A DNA stretch of 64,000 bases from Clostridia bacterium (GCA_024403775.1 JAKSRE010000007.1:29407-93406); one strand, 5' to 3'; positions 8,871 to 17,449 are shown, counted from the stretch's first letter. The notes: generated by a model not told the origin, from the sequence alone. Numbers and translations are program-made.

Positions 8871-9238
8871 TTTAGAAAAATCAAAGGTGCGGCCCAAAAT
8901 TCTAAATTCATTTTTTCAAAATTTAGAAAAATAGCAGTAAAGCCTGATTATTCTAAATTCTCTTTCTTCAGATTTAGAATCTATTGGATTTTCCATGAAT
9001 TTTCTAAACGGATTTGACCTCTAAATTGTATTCTAGGAGACTTTGGGTCATACTCTCCCATAAATATACTTGAATTTATTCTTTCACAGGAGATTTGGCG
9101 TTTAGAATAGTAAAGGAATATGCCCGATTTTCTAAAAAGCATCCTTACAAATTTAGAATAATTGCAATTTATCCTCATTATTCTAAACAGCGTTTCAAAA
9201 AATTTAGAAAAATTATTGATTTGGCCATTTTTTCTAAA
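8871..9238. repeat. Phased heptamer array A (word TTTAGAA/TTCTAAA), 368 bp
   Basis: TTTAGAA occurs at 8871, 8922, 8973, 9101, 9152 and 9203; its reverse complement TTCTAAA occurs at 8900, 8951, 9002, 9130, 9181 and 9232. All twelve words are exact. Each TTTAGAA is followed by exactly 22 bp and then TTCTAAA; pairs are 15 bp apart (period 51). A 92-bp centre without exact words (9009-9100) splits the array into three pairs on each side. The spacers differ from one another, so this is not a simple tandem repeat. It fills most of the 646-bp gap between two convergent operons. No credible gene lies inside: the in-frame stretches have no start with a ribosome binding site. Confidence 0.93.
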
Positions 9239-9380
9239 CGCTGCAGTTCTTATTAAAAAAATGTATCTATTATTTGGCTGGGCATAGAGAATTGCTTTGC
9301 CGCCTCAAGAATTGAAGTAAGCTTTTATAATACGAATTGTCGCAATATTGAATATTATTCTTCGAAAATCTGATAATAAA

Positions 9381-9965
9381 TCACACCTTAATATTTTCCT
9401 CATACATCTTAGGCGGGAGCATCGTCTTATAGACGAGTTTATATAGCTTACGGATCTCACTTTGTGAGTGAAGACGTGGCACACTTTTAAACTCTAATAA
9501 TCTATAAGGCACACTAAAGCAGAGGGCATTAACGCCAGTACTTATAAGGCCGTTACGAAGATAAAATGAGAGGCGGCGCTCACGTGTCTCAAGTTCTTCA
9601 GGAGAGGAAGAACTTGAAGGATCTTCTACTTCTACCAGGATACTTGTGGCGTTTGAAAGCTCGGTTCCAATAAGTTTAAGAAGTTCGCTTCCTAATCCCT
9701 GGTCTCTGTATTCAGGATATATTGCGAGATAGTCAATCAGATATTCTTCGCCAACTTTAATTAGATAGGCGTAGCCATAGAGTCTGGGAGCCTGAGATTC
9801 TGTATAGTCAGATTCATCGACGAGGCCAAAGCACTGATAGATTCCCTTTTCGAGAGCGAGAAGGATATTCTTCAAAGGTTTTAATTCAACTGGAGGAAAA
9901 TCCTCGCACATATGCTCTTCATAGTTGGAGCAGATTAATTCTGGCGTTAATGTAATAAGTCTCAT
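9381..9965 (-). CDS. GNAT-family N-acetyltransferase
   Basis: 194 residues. The acetyl-CoA binding region is clear: the strand YLIDYLAIYPEYR followed by QGLGSELLKLIG at about residues 80-105. The C-terminal part (RERRLSFYLRNGLISTGV) fits the second half of the GNAT fold. It transfers an acetyl group from acetyl-CoA to an unknown amine in the cytoplasm. The start overlaps the end of the upstream membrane protein gene by 4 bp, so it is the last gene of the second MoxR operon; whether it acts in that pathway is unknown. Confidence 0.85.
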   Translation of the reverse strand: MRLITLTPELICSNYEEHMCEDFPPVELKPLKNILLALEKGIYQCFGLVDESDYTESQAPRLYGYAYLIKVGEEYLIDYLAIYPEYRDQGLGSELLKLIGTELSNATSILVEVEDPSSSSSPEELETRERRLSFYLRNGLISTGVNALCFSVPYRLLEFKSVPRLHSQSEIRKLYKLVYKTMLPPKMYEENIKV

Positions 9966-11278
9966 CTGTAGCGCACTTCCTCGTATTCCTGGGTAAGTTC
10001 ATCGATTGATTTACCTGTAGCAGACTTAACAGCTGAAGCCATCTCCCAAGGTGAATCGCTTCGATTAATATTGGCGCCCTTATGAATTCCACGTTTTACG
10101 GCGGCGTAGAACTTCTTACGCACGGCTCGTTCATGGCCCTTACCAAAGTTGTTACGGCGGCCATTTGAACCGGATTCAGCATTGACTTTCTCAATAGTAT
10201 CTGTAACGAACTCGGAAAGCTGAGTGTTAGATTCATTGCCACGGTTGAGATTTTTTGTCGCATCAATAATGAAGCGGATTATCATTATTACAAAAGCGAT
10301 AACTACGACTGCTATTACAACATAGAAAAGGCTGTTTAGATAAGCAGGAACTTCGCCCTCTTCTGCTTCTTCAAGCTCAGGTGGTAAATCGTGCATAAGG
10401 CCAAGAACCTGCTTGTTACCTGTGCTGCTAAAGTGTGAGAAGAGCCATTCCATAAAGCGCTGGAAGTAGTACAGGAGATATTTCTTCAGGAAATTTATCG
10501 GTACCAGAACGAGCATTACCATAGCAAGAAGAGATCCGCCAACAACGAAAATAATAGTCTTGTAGTTTTGGTTGCGGATACGGCTTATAGGCATTATGGA
10601 AGAACGCATGCTGTGATAGTAGCCATCTTCGAATTCACTTATCTGACGTGCAATAAAGAACAAGATAAAGATTCCATAGATATTGAAGAACAGACGGTCA
10701 TAGTAAAGAACTCGTATTCCTTCATCAAGATAGTAAACTGGGATAAACAGAAGAATGTTTGTGACCAGCGATAAAAGAGCGCCATCAGTTTTAAGTTTTC
10801 CTGTTCTTGGTCTTGCAATACAGATTATAGAATAAGCAAAATTAAGAACTGCAACCGTAACGAATACTACGATTGAAGAGGCAGAAGAAAAAACTGGTGT
10901 AGCAGTACTTAAGAAAATCAGATATCCCGCAAAAGATAATATGTGCAGCGGGAAGACGGCGAGTGTATAGACACGAAGTCGCCTCGCAATAAGAAAGAGC
11001 ACAACAAGTATAACCACAGAGTATCTGAGGTTATATAAGATGTCTTTCTGAGGTGTATAAAGCTCAACCAGAACTGACAGAGATACACTTGTCATCATGA
11101 AGATAAGAGAAGACAGTAAGTCGACAAGAAGACCGCGTGTAACCAGAATCCTTGATAAAGATTTTAATGGACTTGGATTTTTGTTATCAGCATCAATCTC
11201 TCCGCCAAGCGAAGTTACGATTCTGTCTGCGTTAATTGCGAAAAGTAGTTCCTTGAGTCGTTTTAATTTTTTAATCAC
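9962..11278 (-). CDS. Polytopic membrane protein of the second MoxR/DUF58 operon (DUF4129-like tail)
   Basis: About 438 residues. Several hydrophobic helices fill residues 45-260 and another lies near 320-345 (FYVVIAVVVIAFVIMIIRF). The cytoplasmic tail is basic and ends with a segment (SPWEMASAVKSATGKSIDELTQEYEEVRYR region) resembling DUF4129 tails of transglutaminase-like membrane proteins. No transglutaminase Cys-His-Asp core is present, unlike the paralogous position in the first operon. GTG at 11278 is the chosen start because GGAGG lies 9 bp upstream; a TTG at 11284 is too close. It overlaps the end of the DUF58 gene. Function unknown. Confidence 0.7.
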   Translation of the reverse strand: MIKKLKRLKELLFAINADRIVTSLGGEIDADNKNPSPLKSLSRILVTRGLLVDLLSSLIFMMTSVSLSVLVELYTPQKDILYNLRYSVVILVVLFLIARRLRVYTLAVFPLHILSFAGYLIFLSTATPVFSSASSIVVFVTVAVLNFAYSIICIARPRTGKLKTDGALLSLVTNILLFIPVYYLDEGIRVLYYDRLFFNIYGIFILFFIARQISEFEDGYYHSMRSSIMPISRIRNQNYKTIIFVVGGSLLAMVMLVLVPINFLKKYLLYYFQRFMEWLFSHFSSTGNKQVLGLMHDLPPELEEAEEGEVPAYLNSLFYVVIAVVVIAFVIMIIRFIIDATKNLNRGNESNTQLSEFVTDTIEKVNAESGSNGRRNNFGKGHERAVRKKFYAAVKRGIHKGANINRSDSPWEMASAVKSATGKSIDELTQEYEEVRYR

Positions 11279-12419
11279 GGCCAACTACCTCCCATCTGTG
11301 GAAATATGGTGCAATATCAGCCTCAGGCTCCATTTTGGAACTGAGTTTATCGCTGTTTGAGCAAGGCATAATCCACAAAATGCGCTTGCCATTAGTAATA
11401 AGTTTAGACAAAGAAGCTCTAAACTTCTCATCATAATTTGCAGAAATAATTACATTCAAATTATCAGAAAAATTCTTAAGACAGTATTCTTCAAGAAGTT
11501 CAGTCATTGAAGAAGCAGGCTTCTTAAGATCGATTCTTGCAAGTTCGATACCTCTCTGGCCGATTGAAGTAGAGCCAGAAGAAGCACTATCACTCATATC
11601 AGATACTGGACTTCCACTTACAATATCCTTTCCATTCGAAAAGAATGATACAGATATTCCCTGATTACATAATTCCATCATATAAGAATATGCAAGACTA
11701 ATTGACTTCTCCAGAAGCGCATCAGACTTCTTGGTGTTGTAGAAATCCAGGTTTAAAAACAGATTTATATGTCTGTCAGAAGTAGAAGTATTAGTATTTA
11801 CCATGAAGTCTCCAGCCTTGGCACTGGCTGTCCAGTTGATGGAACGCATAGGGTCAGTTGGCTGATATTCACGAATTCCAGCGAATGAGAAAGGATCAGT
11901 AAGAAGAGTTCTTCTTGCAGTTGTCTCACTGAAAGTAACAGACATAAGCGGCTGCAATTCCTTATTTGAGATAATTTTAGGAAGGATAGTAATACTTGAA
12001 TTAGGTGTAAAATCCTTGCCCATCTTTTTAATGAGAAGAAGGTCAGAAGTAGATGCATTGACTCTTGGGAATGTATAAAAACCTCTTGCCTGACAGTTTA
12101 CCTTAATCTTACGGGTATGTCTTGAGTGAGCGCCCATCGTGAGCATATCCTCACGATAAAAGTTATCAGTAATGGTAACGTTTGTCATATCAAGAAACTT
12201 AATAGCAAGCGGAGTCTCAAATTTAAGAATAAGAAAAGGAAGTGGAAGACGCTTATTGTTCTGGGCAATCTCGACAACGTCAATTGTGTCGCCAAAATTG
12301 GCAACTTCCTGAGAGAAGTGCACATCTATATCGAGTTTACGAAGTGCATGCTTCATATAGATTCTCAACTCAATTGTCGTGAGAATGCCTATTAAGATGA
12401 TGAAAACAATAATAGTCAT
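11271..12419 (-). CDS. DUF58 domain protein, second copy
   Basis: 382 residues with one N-terminal hydrophobic segment (TIIVFIILIGILTTIEL). The DUF58 signature is present at about residues 180-205 (FAGIREYQPTDPMRSINWTASA), followed by a vWA-like half (INLFLNLDFYN near 220, later NLNVIISANYDE near 340). The start overlaps the MoxR stop by 1 bp (TAATG), indicating translational coupling. It lacks the GD-x-KG tail of the first copy and is clearly diverged from it, so the two loci are old paralogues or separate acquisitions rather than a recent duplication. Confidence 0.88.
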   Translation of the reverse strand: MTIIVFIILIGILTTIELRIYMKHALRKLDIDVHFSQEVANFGDTIDVVEIAQNNKRLPLPFLILKFETPLAIKFLDMTNVTITDNFYREDMLTMGAHSRHTRKIKVNCQARGFYTFPRVNASTSDLLLIKKMGKDFTPNSSITILPKIISNKELQPLMSVTFSETTARRTLLTDPFSFAGIREYQPTDPMRSINWTASAKAGDFMVNTNTSTSDRHINLFLNLDFYNTKKSDALLEKSISLAYSYMMELCNQGISVSFFSNGKDIVSGSPVSDMSDSASSGSTSIGQRGIELARIDLKKPASSMTELLEEYCLKNFSDNLNVIISANYDEKFRASLSKLITNGKRILWIMPCSNSDKLSSKMEPEADIAPYFHRWEVVGRD

Positions 12420-13396
12420 TACTTACTAAAATCCTCCGTTGGACATGGAACAGTCTCAAGGATTCTTCCAATAGCCTGAACAGCCAAGTCATGGCGGCTC
12501 ATGTATTTACCATTTTCGCCAAATGAACCAGAAGCATGAAGTGAGAGTCTGTGAGCAAGAACAGGAGCTGCTAACTCTTTTAAGTCCTCAGGAATAACCA
12601 TATTGCGGCCTCTTAGAAGAGCAAGCGCCTTGGCTGCTGCCACGAAAGCAAGAAGTGCACGTGGGCTTGCACCAACTCTGATGTCCTTGGCATTACGTGT
12701 AGCTTCAACAATAGAAGCGGCATATGAATAGAGGCTGTCCGCAACATGAATATTTTTTGCTTCTTCCTGCATCTTAAGAAGATCTTCGCCACTTAAAACA
12801 GGATTTAACTCATCAAGTGGATCGCTTGTTGCAAATCTCTTAAGAATCTGGATGCTCTCTTCATGTGTAGGATAATCCATCTTAAGTTCAAGTAAAAATC
12901 TGTCGAGCTGAGCCTCAGGAAGTGGGAATGTACCCTGTGACTCAATTGGGTTCTGCGTAGCGATTACGAGGAATGGAGGCTTTAATTTTGTAGTTACACC
13001 ATCAACTGTAACCTGCTTTTCTTCCATACACTCAAGAAGACTGCTCTGAGTTCTTGCTGTTGCACGGTTAATTTCATCAGCAAGAAGAATATTTGTAAAT
13101 ACAGGACCTTCACGGAAAACGAATTTCTCCTGGCTTCTGTCATAATAATTGATACCTGTTAAATCTGATGGGAGAAGATCGATAGTAAACTGAACTCTCT
13201 TAAAATCAAGTCCCAAAGACTGTGATAAGCTTCTGGCTGTCTTTGTCTTACCAGTACCAGGTACATCCTCGAGAAGTACGTGGCCGCCAGTTAAAAGAGC
13301 TACCATTAGTAATTCAATCTGCTTATCCTTACCAACGATTACCTTATTAACATTTTCCATTATGCTCTTGGCTGAATCGCTTGCTGATGTGTACAT
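12419..13396 (-). CDS. MoxR-family AAA+ ATPase, second copy
   Basis: 325 residues from the chosen start, the normal family length. Walker A is GTGKTKTA (about residue 45), Walker B LLADEINRA (about 105), followed by VIATQNPIESQG and GASPRALLA. The start at 13396 is preferred over the ATG at 13426 because GGAGGG lies about 9 bp upstream of it. First gene of a four-gene minus-strand operon (moxR, DUF58, membrane protein, GNAT). A TATAAT-like hexamer at 13430-13435 on the minus strand may be its -10 box; no convincing -35 was found. Unlike the copy at 488 it has no low-complexity N-terminal extension. Confidence 0.92.
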   Translation of the reverse strand: MYTSASDSAKSIMENVNKVIVGKDKQIELLMVALLTGGHVLLEDVPGTGKTKTARSLSQSLGLDFKRVQFTIDLLPSDLTGINYYDRSQEKFVFREGPVFTNILLADEINRATARTQSSLLECMEEKQVTVDGVTTKLKPPFLVIATQNPIESQGTFPLPEAQLDRFLLELKMDYPTHEESIQILKRFATSDPLDELNPVLSGEDLLKMQEEAKNIHVADSLYSYAASIVEATRNAKDIRVGASPRALLAFVAAAKALALLRGRNMVIPEDLKELAAPVLAHRLSLHASGSFGENGKYMSRHDLAVQAIGRILETVPCPTEDFSK

Positions 13397-13723
13397 ATAA
13401 AAATACCCTCCAATAACTTTATGCATTTAATTATAATTCTCGCCAGAGGTTAAAGGTATAAGACAAAGTTAAGAATTGTTATAGAGTAAATCAATTATTT
13501 GTCTTGAAAGCATATTGGTTTGGGAATTGAGATTTTTACTTATGAAGAGAAAAATCTGTTATTTTGTGGGGGGGCTGGAATTATAACTGTGGGAGGGATT
13601 TAAAATCTTGGTCTAAGTGTGCCAAACTTATGAATTGTTGGAAGTTGGAGTTCTCTTCTTGTAACTTGGATTGCAGTTTTCTATAAACAGATAGTAACAG
13701 ACCTATTTTGAAGATGTTTTCTG

Positions 13724-13911
13724 TTTAGAATAATTGCAGAAAGCAGCCAATTTTCTAATTTGCTTCCTTTAAGATTTAGAATAAATACACATATGCTTAA
13801 TTATTCTAAATTTTTTACTGACGTTTGTAAAATATGCTTCTAACCCAACATTATTCCAAACCGAGTCTTACAGAATTTGTAAAAATTCGTATCCAGTTCG
13901 TTTTTTACAAA
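13724..13911. repeat. Phased heptamer array B, short and degenerate, with a word change (TTTAGAA to TTTGTAA)
   Basis: Words: TTTAGAA 13724, TTCTAAT 13753, TTTAGAA 13775, TTCTAAA 13804, TTTGTAA 13824, TTCCAAA 13854, TTTGTAA 13876, TTACAAA 13905. Start-to-start steps are 29, 22, 29, 20, 30, 22, 29, close to the 29/22 alternation of arrays A, C and D. The first four words belong to the TTTAGAA type (one mismatch) and the last to a TTTGTAA/TTACAAA type. Only four pairs are present and there is no clear 92-bp centre, so this looks like a partial or decaying element. It lies in the 640-bp gap between the moxR promoter region and thrS; the rest of that gap (13440-13720) shows a G-run near 13567-13575 and no gene. 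Confidence 0.75.
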
Positions 13912-13991
13912 CACACCCTCTATATTTCGGAGAATGTAATGATAAAAAAGAGCGAATCTCATATATAACATAATACAAACTCAAAACATAC

Positions 13992-14040
13992 AAAAAAGCC
14001 ATCTCAAAAGTAATCTTTCAATCACTTTCGAGATGGCCTT
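13992..14040 (-). terminator. Intrinsic terminator of thrS
   Basis: On the minus strand GCCATCTC pairs with GAGATGGC (14030-14037 and 13998-14005), with an inner AGT/ACT stem, followed by TTTTTT. Confidence 0.88.
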
Positions 14041-14066
14041 TTAAATATTTTAACTTAAACCCCAGA

Positions 14067-15842
14067 TTAGAGTGACTCCTTAAGCTCCAATGAGTGCTCA
14101 GCATTCATTACGCGGCACATCTCAACGAAGTCCTTAAGTGGCATACCCTGAATCTGCTTGTTGTTTCCACGCATGTTGATAGAAACTGTCTCTTCCTCAG
14201 CTTCCTTGTCACCAAGAACGAGGATATATGGATCCTTGTATGTCTTATATGTCTTAATCTTGTCACGCATGTTCTTATCAGCGTAATCAACCTCAACACG
14301 GATGCCAGCCTTACGAAGCTCGTCGTAAACCTTCTTAGCATAGTCGTTGTGTGATGTACGGATAGGTACGATAGCAACCTGGAATGGTGAGAGCCAGAAT
14401 GGGAAAGCACCCTTGAAGTTCTCGATGAGGATACCGATGAATCTCTCGAAAGAACCAAAGATAGCACGGTGAATCATTACTGGACGCTTCTGCATTCCGT
14501 CGCTGTCTGTATACTTAAGATCAAAGTTAAGTGGGAGCTGGAAGTCAAGCTGAACTGTACCCATCTGCCACTCACGGCCGAGAGCATCCTTCATCTTGAG
14601 GTCAATCTTAGGACCATAGAAAGCACCGTCACCCTCATTAATCTCATATCCGCCTTCGCCATAGTACTTGTCAAGGATTTCCTTGAGCTCAGCCTCAGCG
14701 TGGTTCCAAACCTCAACATCACCCATGAAGTCATCAGGTCTTGTTGAGAGCTCAGCTACATATGTAAGACCAAATGTCTCGTAGATGCTTGTAGCAATCT
14801 TCAAGATATCATCAATCTCTGCACCAATCTGATCTTCTGTTAAGAGAGTATGGTCATCGTCCTGACGGAACATCTGTACTCTGAAAAGACCATTAAGCTC
14901 ACCTGACTTCTCCTTACGATGGATAACGTCAACCTCTGAGAATCTAAGTGGAAGATCCTTATAAGAACGACCCTTGCTCTGGTAAACCTTGATAGCGTTA
15001 GGGCAGTTCATTGGCTTAACTGCATACAAATCATCTGGGTTCTCTGGGTTAACTGGAATTACGAACATACCATCCTGGTAGTGTGCCCAGTGACCTGATG
15101 TTACCCAAAGATCTTTCTTCTGAATCTGTGGAGCAGAAATCTCCTGATAACCATGATCCTCATGAATGTCTCTCCAGAAGTTCAAAAGAGCATTGAAGAG
15201 CTTCCATCCACGTGGGAGCCAGTATGGCATACCTGGAGCTGTCTCATCAAGCATGAAGAGCTCTAACTGTGGGCCAAGCTTCTTGTGGTCGCGCTCGAGA
15301 GCCTCTTTGATAAGAGCCTTGTGATCCTTGAGCTGCTGCTTGTCTGGGAAAGCATAAGCATAAATTCTCTGGAGAGAATCACGCTTCTCATCTCCACGCC
15401 AGTAAGCACCTGAAGCAGATCTGATCTCGAAAGCAACATTCATCAACTCCTGTGAGTTATCAACGTGAGGTCCACGGCAAAGGTCAACGTAGTCGTCACC
15501 TGTGTAGTAAACTGTGATAATCTCAGACTCTGGGAGATCCTGGATCAATTCAATCTTGAACTTCTCACCCTCAAAAATCTCCATAGCTTCCTGCTTTGTT
15601 ACTTCCTTGCGAGTCCAGTTCTCTCTGCGCTTCAAAATCTCACGCATTTTATCTTCAATATTCTTAAAATCATCCTGGGTTACAGTTACACCCTCTGGCA
15701 TAAGAAAGTCGTAATAAAAACCATCAGCGATCTGTGGTCCAATGGCAATCTGTGTGTCCTTGCCATAGAGCTCTTTTACTGCCTTAGCCATGATGTGTGA
15801 AAGGCTGTGTCTGTAAACACTTAAGAAAAACTCCTGTTCCAT
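14067..15842 (-). CDS. thrS: Threonyl-tRNA synthetase lacking the N-terminal TGS domain
   Basis: 591 residues. It charges tRNA-Thr with threonine in the cytoplasm. The protein begins directly at the editing domain: HSLSHIMAKAV (about residue 12, the HxxxH element) and CRGPHVDNS. The class II catalytic core follows, with zinc ligands in MNCPNA, RQDDDH and PVMIHRAIFGSFERF, and a C-terminal anticodon-binding domain (about 490-585). The about 60-residue TGS domain of most bacterial ThrS is missing. AAGGAG 7 bp before the ATG supports this start, so the absence is not a misplaced start. The sequence after MNCP also departs from the usual MNCPGH. Expression is controlled by the T-box leader upstream. 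Confidence 0.95.
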   Translation of the reverse strand: MEQEFFLSVYRHSLSHIMAKAVKELYGKDTQIAIGPQIADGFYYDFLMPEGVTVTQDDFKNIEDKMREILKRRENWTRKEVTKQEAMEIFEGEKFKIELIQDLPESEIITVYYTGDDYVDLCRGPHVDNSQELMNVAFEIRSASGAYWRGDEKRDSLQRIYAYAFPDKQQLKDHKALIKEALERDHKKLGPQLELFMLDETAPGMPYWLPRGWKLFNALLNFWRDIHEDHGYQEISAPQIQKKDLWVTSGHWAHYQDGMFVIPVNPENPDDLYAVKPMNCPNAIKVYQSKGRSYKDLPLRFSEVDVIHRKEKSGELNGLFRVQMFRQDDDHTLLTEDQIGAEIDDILKIATSIYETFGLTYVAELSTRPDDFMGDVEVWNHAEAELKEILDKYYGEGGYEINEGDGAFYGPKIDLKMKDALGREWQMGTVQLDFQLPLNFDLKYTDSDGMQKRPVMIHRAIFGSFERFIGILIENFKGAFPFWLSPFQVAIVPIRTSHNDYAKKVYDELRKAGIRVEVDYADKNMRDKIKTYKTYKDPYILVLGDKEAEEETVSINMRGNNKQIQGMPLKDFVEMCRVMNAEHSLELKESL

Positions 15843-15896
15843 AAAATGTCTCCTTTTGTTTTATTTATTGTCGAAAAGTTCAACTACCAAATTATT

Positions 15897-16205
15897 CAAA
15901 TACAAAAATCCCTTGCACAAAGGATTTTTGTGCAAGGGACGTAAAAACTAACCAGTATTCGCGCGGTTCCACCCTCGTTGCAAACTTTACTACTGATAAT
16001 ATACTATCAAACCAAAGCTGCCTCTTAATAACGATTATAACGTAATCAACGTGCCTGATTAGGGCCTCTCCGAGGTGGTCTTCATCAATCTTTGGGTCTT
16101 CGGATGCTCTCACCATGTGCATCCTTCTCTGGTAAGACTTAATCAAAAGATTACTCTTCTCATCAACGATTTATTTTGTCTTAATAACACGCATCTTCAA
16201 TGCGT
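15897..16205 (-). promoter_or_regulatory. T-box riboswitch leader of thrS
   Basis: The minus strand carries the canonical T-box AGGGTGGAACCGCG at 15975-15962, followed by a terminator in which CCCTTGCACA (15938-15929) pairs with TGTGCAAGGG (15919-15910) before ATTTTTG. Stem I features AGAGA and a GGTGAGAG region lie near 16130-16100. Uncharged tRNA-Thr would pair with the specifier codon and the T-box bulge, favour the antiterminator and allow thrS transcription. ACC triplets in GAAGACCACC (about 16084-16075) are candidate specifiers; I could not fix the specifier loop by eye. Confidence 0.95.
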
Positions 16206-16211
16206 ATCGCT

Positions 16212-16240
16212 ATTGTACAACAAGACCTATTATTTGTAAA
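16212..16240 (-). promoter_or_regulatory. Promoter of the T-box/thrS transcript
   Basis: On the minus strand TTTACA (16240-16235) and TACAAT (16217-16212) are separated by 17 bp, placing the transcript start near 16205, just before the T-box leader. Confidence 0.75.
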
Positions 16241-16258
16241 CAATAGGTTTTATGGGCA

Positions 16259-17449
16259 TTAATTAGCTGACTGACGGTCTTTAACAAATGAAACAAGTGC
16301 TGTCTCAGAAGTACGTTTAATAGAATCATTAAATTTAGTCATTCTCTTAACGCCTGCTGCAAACACGAAATAAATAATAATAAGCAGTGCTAATATTTCG
16401 GAAAAGAAAACATTAAAGGGAGCATCCCAAAAGATATCAACAATGAGAAACGGATATAAGCAAAATGTAGTAATAATAGATACTACCAGTATAATAGAAG
16501 CAAATATTCCAATAAACAAAGCTTCATCCCAAGGGAATCCACCTACTATTTTACCTGTCTGACCATTAACAAGAATAGTATATGGATGGTCGTTATATCT
16601 AAAGGTCAAGAACCATGCAGGCAAGAATACATATTTTGCTTCGGATAATTTTTTAGTCTTGATGTTTCTTCTTTCGATTCTTTTTTCTTTACCCTCGCCA
16701 ACACTATCAATCAGATTCTTTTCAAAGAGCTTAATGGCTCTGATTTTTGCCGTTTTTTCTGCTTCAAGAGGTGTAACATCAGCCGAATCTGCATAAAATC
16801 CGAGAAGATAATTCTCATTAAAAGTCTTTAGTCCACTGTAATTAAATGGCTCAAGATGCTCAGAAATATTGTCGTTTAGCTTTTTTGAAGCATCTGTTGT
16901 TATTTTGTTGAAGGTGCATCTGCCGCCCCTTAAATAGCGGCAGGTGATATGTCTATCATCCTGATTAACGTGTTCGGATAATATAACTGCAGAACCATAG
17001 CATTCCAAAGAAGAAATATAGTATGGAATATAGATAGGACGAAGAGTATCTATCTTAAAGTTTTTAATCTCTTTAGGAATCAAAAGGCCACTTTTAAGTC
17101 TACTTCTGATGCTTTCCTCAGCCTGCTCTCGTGTAACTTTGAATGGAATAATAGCATCTGGTCTTTTGATATTGTCTATGCGCGAAAAAACAATTGATGA
17201 ATTACCACAGTAAACACAGAAAGTAGATGATTCTGTGTCATTAATAATAATCTCAGCACCACATGAATTACAGATAAAAATATTACACTTCATTTTTTTA
17301 GTTACTGTGTCCAAGTTATTAGAATCAGTATAATCTGTCTCTGGTATTTCAAACATGTCAAAACTATTTTCGCATGAAGAGCATTTTATTGATTGTGATT
17401 CTATATCAAAGGTCAAACGACCTGAACAATTTGAACATCTTTTAATCAT
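16259..17449 (-). CDS. Zinc-ribbon membrane protein, copy 2 of a duplicated pair
   Basis: 396 residues of unknown function. Two zinc ribbons open the protein: CSNC...CSSC (residues 5-30) and CNSCGAEI...CVYCGN (about 58-82). A soluble central part follows, with the recognisable stretch RPIYIPYYISSLECYGSA (about 137) and PAWFLTFRYNDHPYTILVNGQTGK (about 275-300). Two hydrophobic segments lie near 310-365. The start overlaps the small upstream gene by 4 bp. It is a paralogue of the 17957-19153 protein along its whole length. The zinc ribbons suggest nucleic-acid or protein contact; this is inference. Confidence 0.75.
   Translation of the reverse strand: MIKRCSNCSGRLTFDIESQSIKCSSCENSFDMFEIPETDYTDSNNLDTVTKKMKCNIFICNSCGAEIIINDTESSTFCVYCGNSSIVFSRIDNIKRPDAIIPFKVTREQAEESIRSRLKSGLLIPKEIKNFKIDTLRPIYIPYYISSLECYGSAVILSEHVNQDDRHITCRYLRGGRCTFNKITTDASKKLNDNISEHLEPFNYSGLKTFNENYLLGFYADSADVTPLEAEKTAKIRAIKLFEKNLIDSVGEGKEKRIERRNIKTKKLSEAKYVFLPAWFLTFRYNDHPYTILVNGQTGKIVGGFPWDEALFIGIFASIILVVSIITTFCLYPFLIVDIFWDAPFNVFFSEILALLIIIYFVFAAGVKRMTKFNDSIKRTSETALVSFVKDRQSAN

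Noticed and set aside
8871..9238. CRISPR array (also for 20484-20851 and 36366-36732)
   Set aside because: Repeats are only 7 bp and alternate in orientation; spacings alternate between 22 and 15 bp; no cas genes are present. The geometry is not that of CRISPR.
8871..9253. Coding repeats of 17 residues in array A (FR...SK units)
   Set aside because: Both halves are open in the word frame, but they have no start with a ribosome binding site, are out of phase with one another, and the same frame is closed in array C.
15892..16146. 84-codon frame upstream of thrS on the minus strand
   Set aside because: It lies inside the T-box leader, spanning the T-box and terminator.
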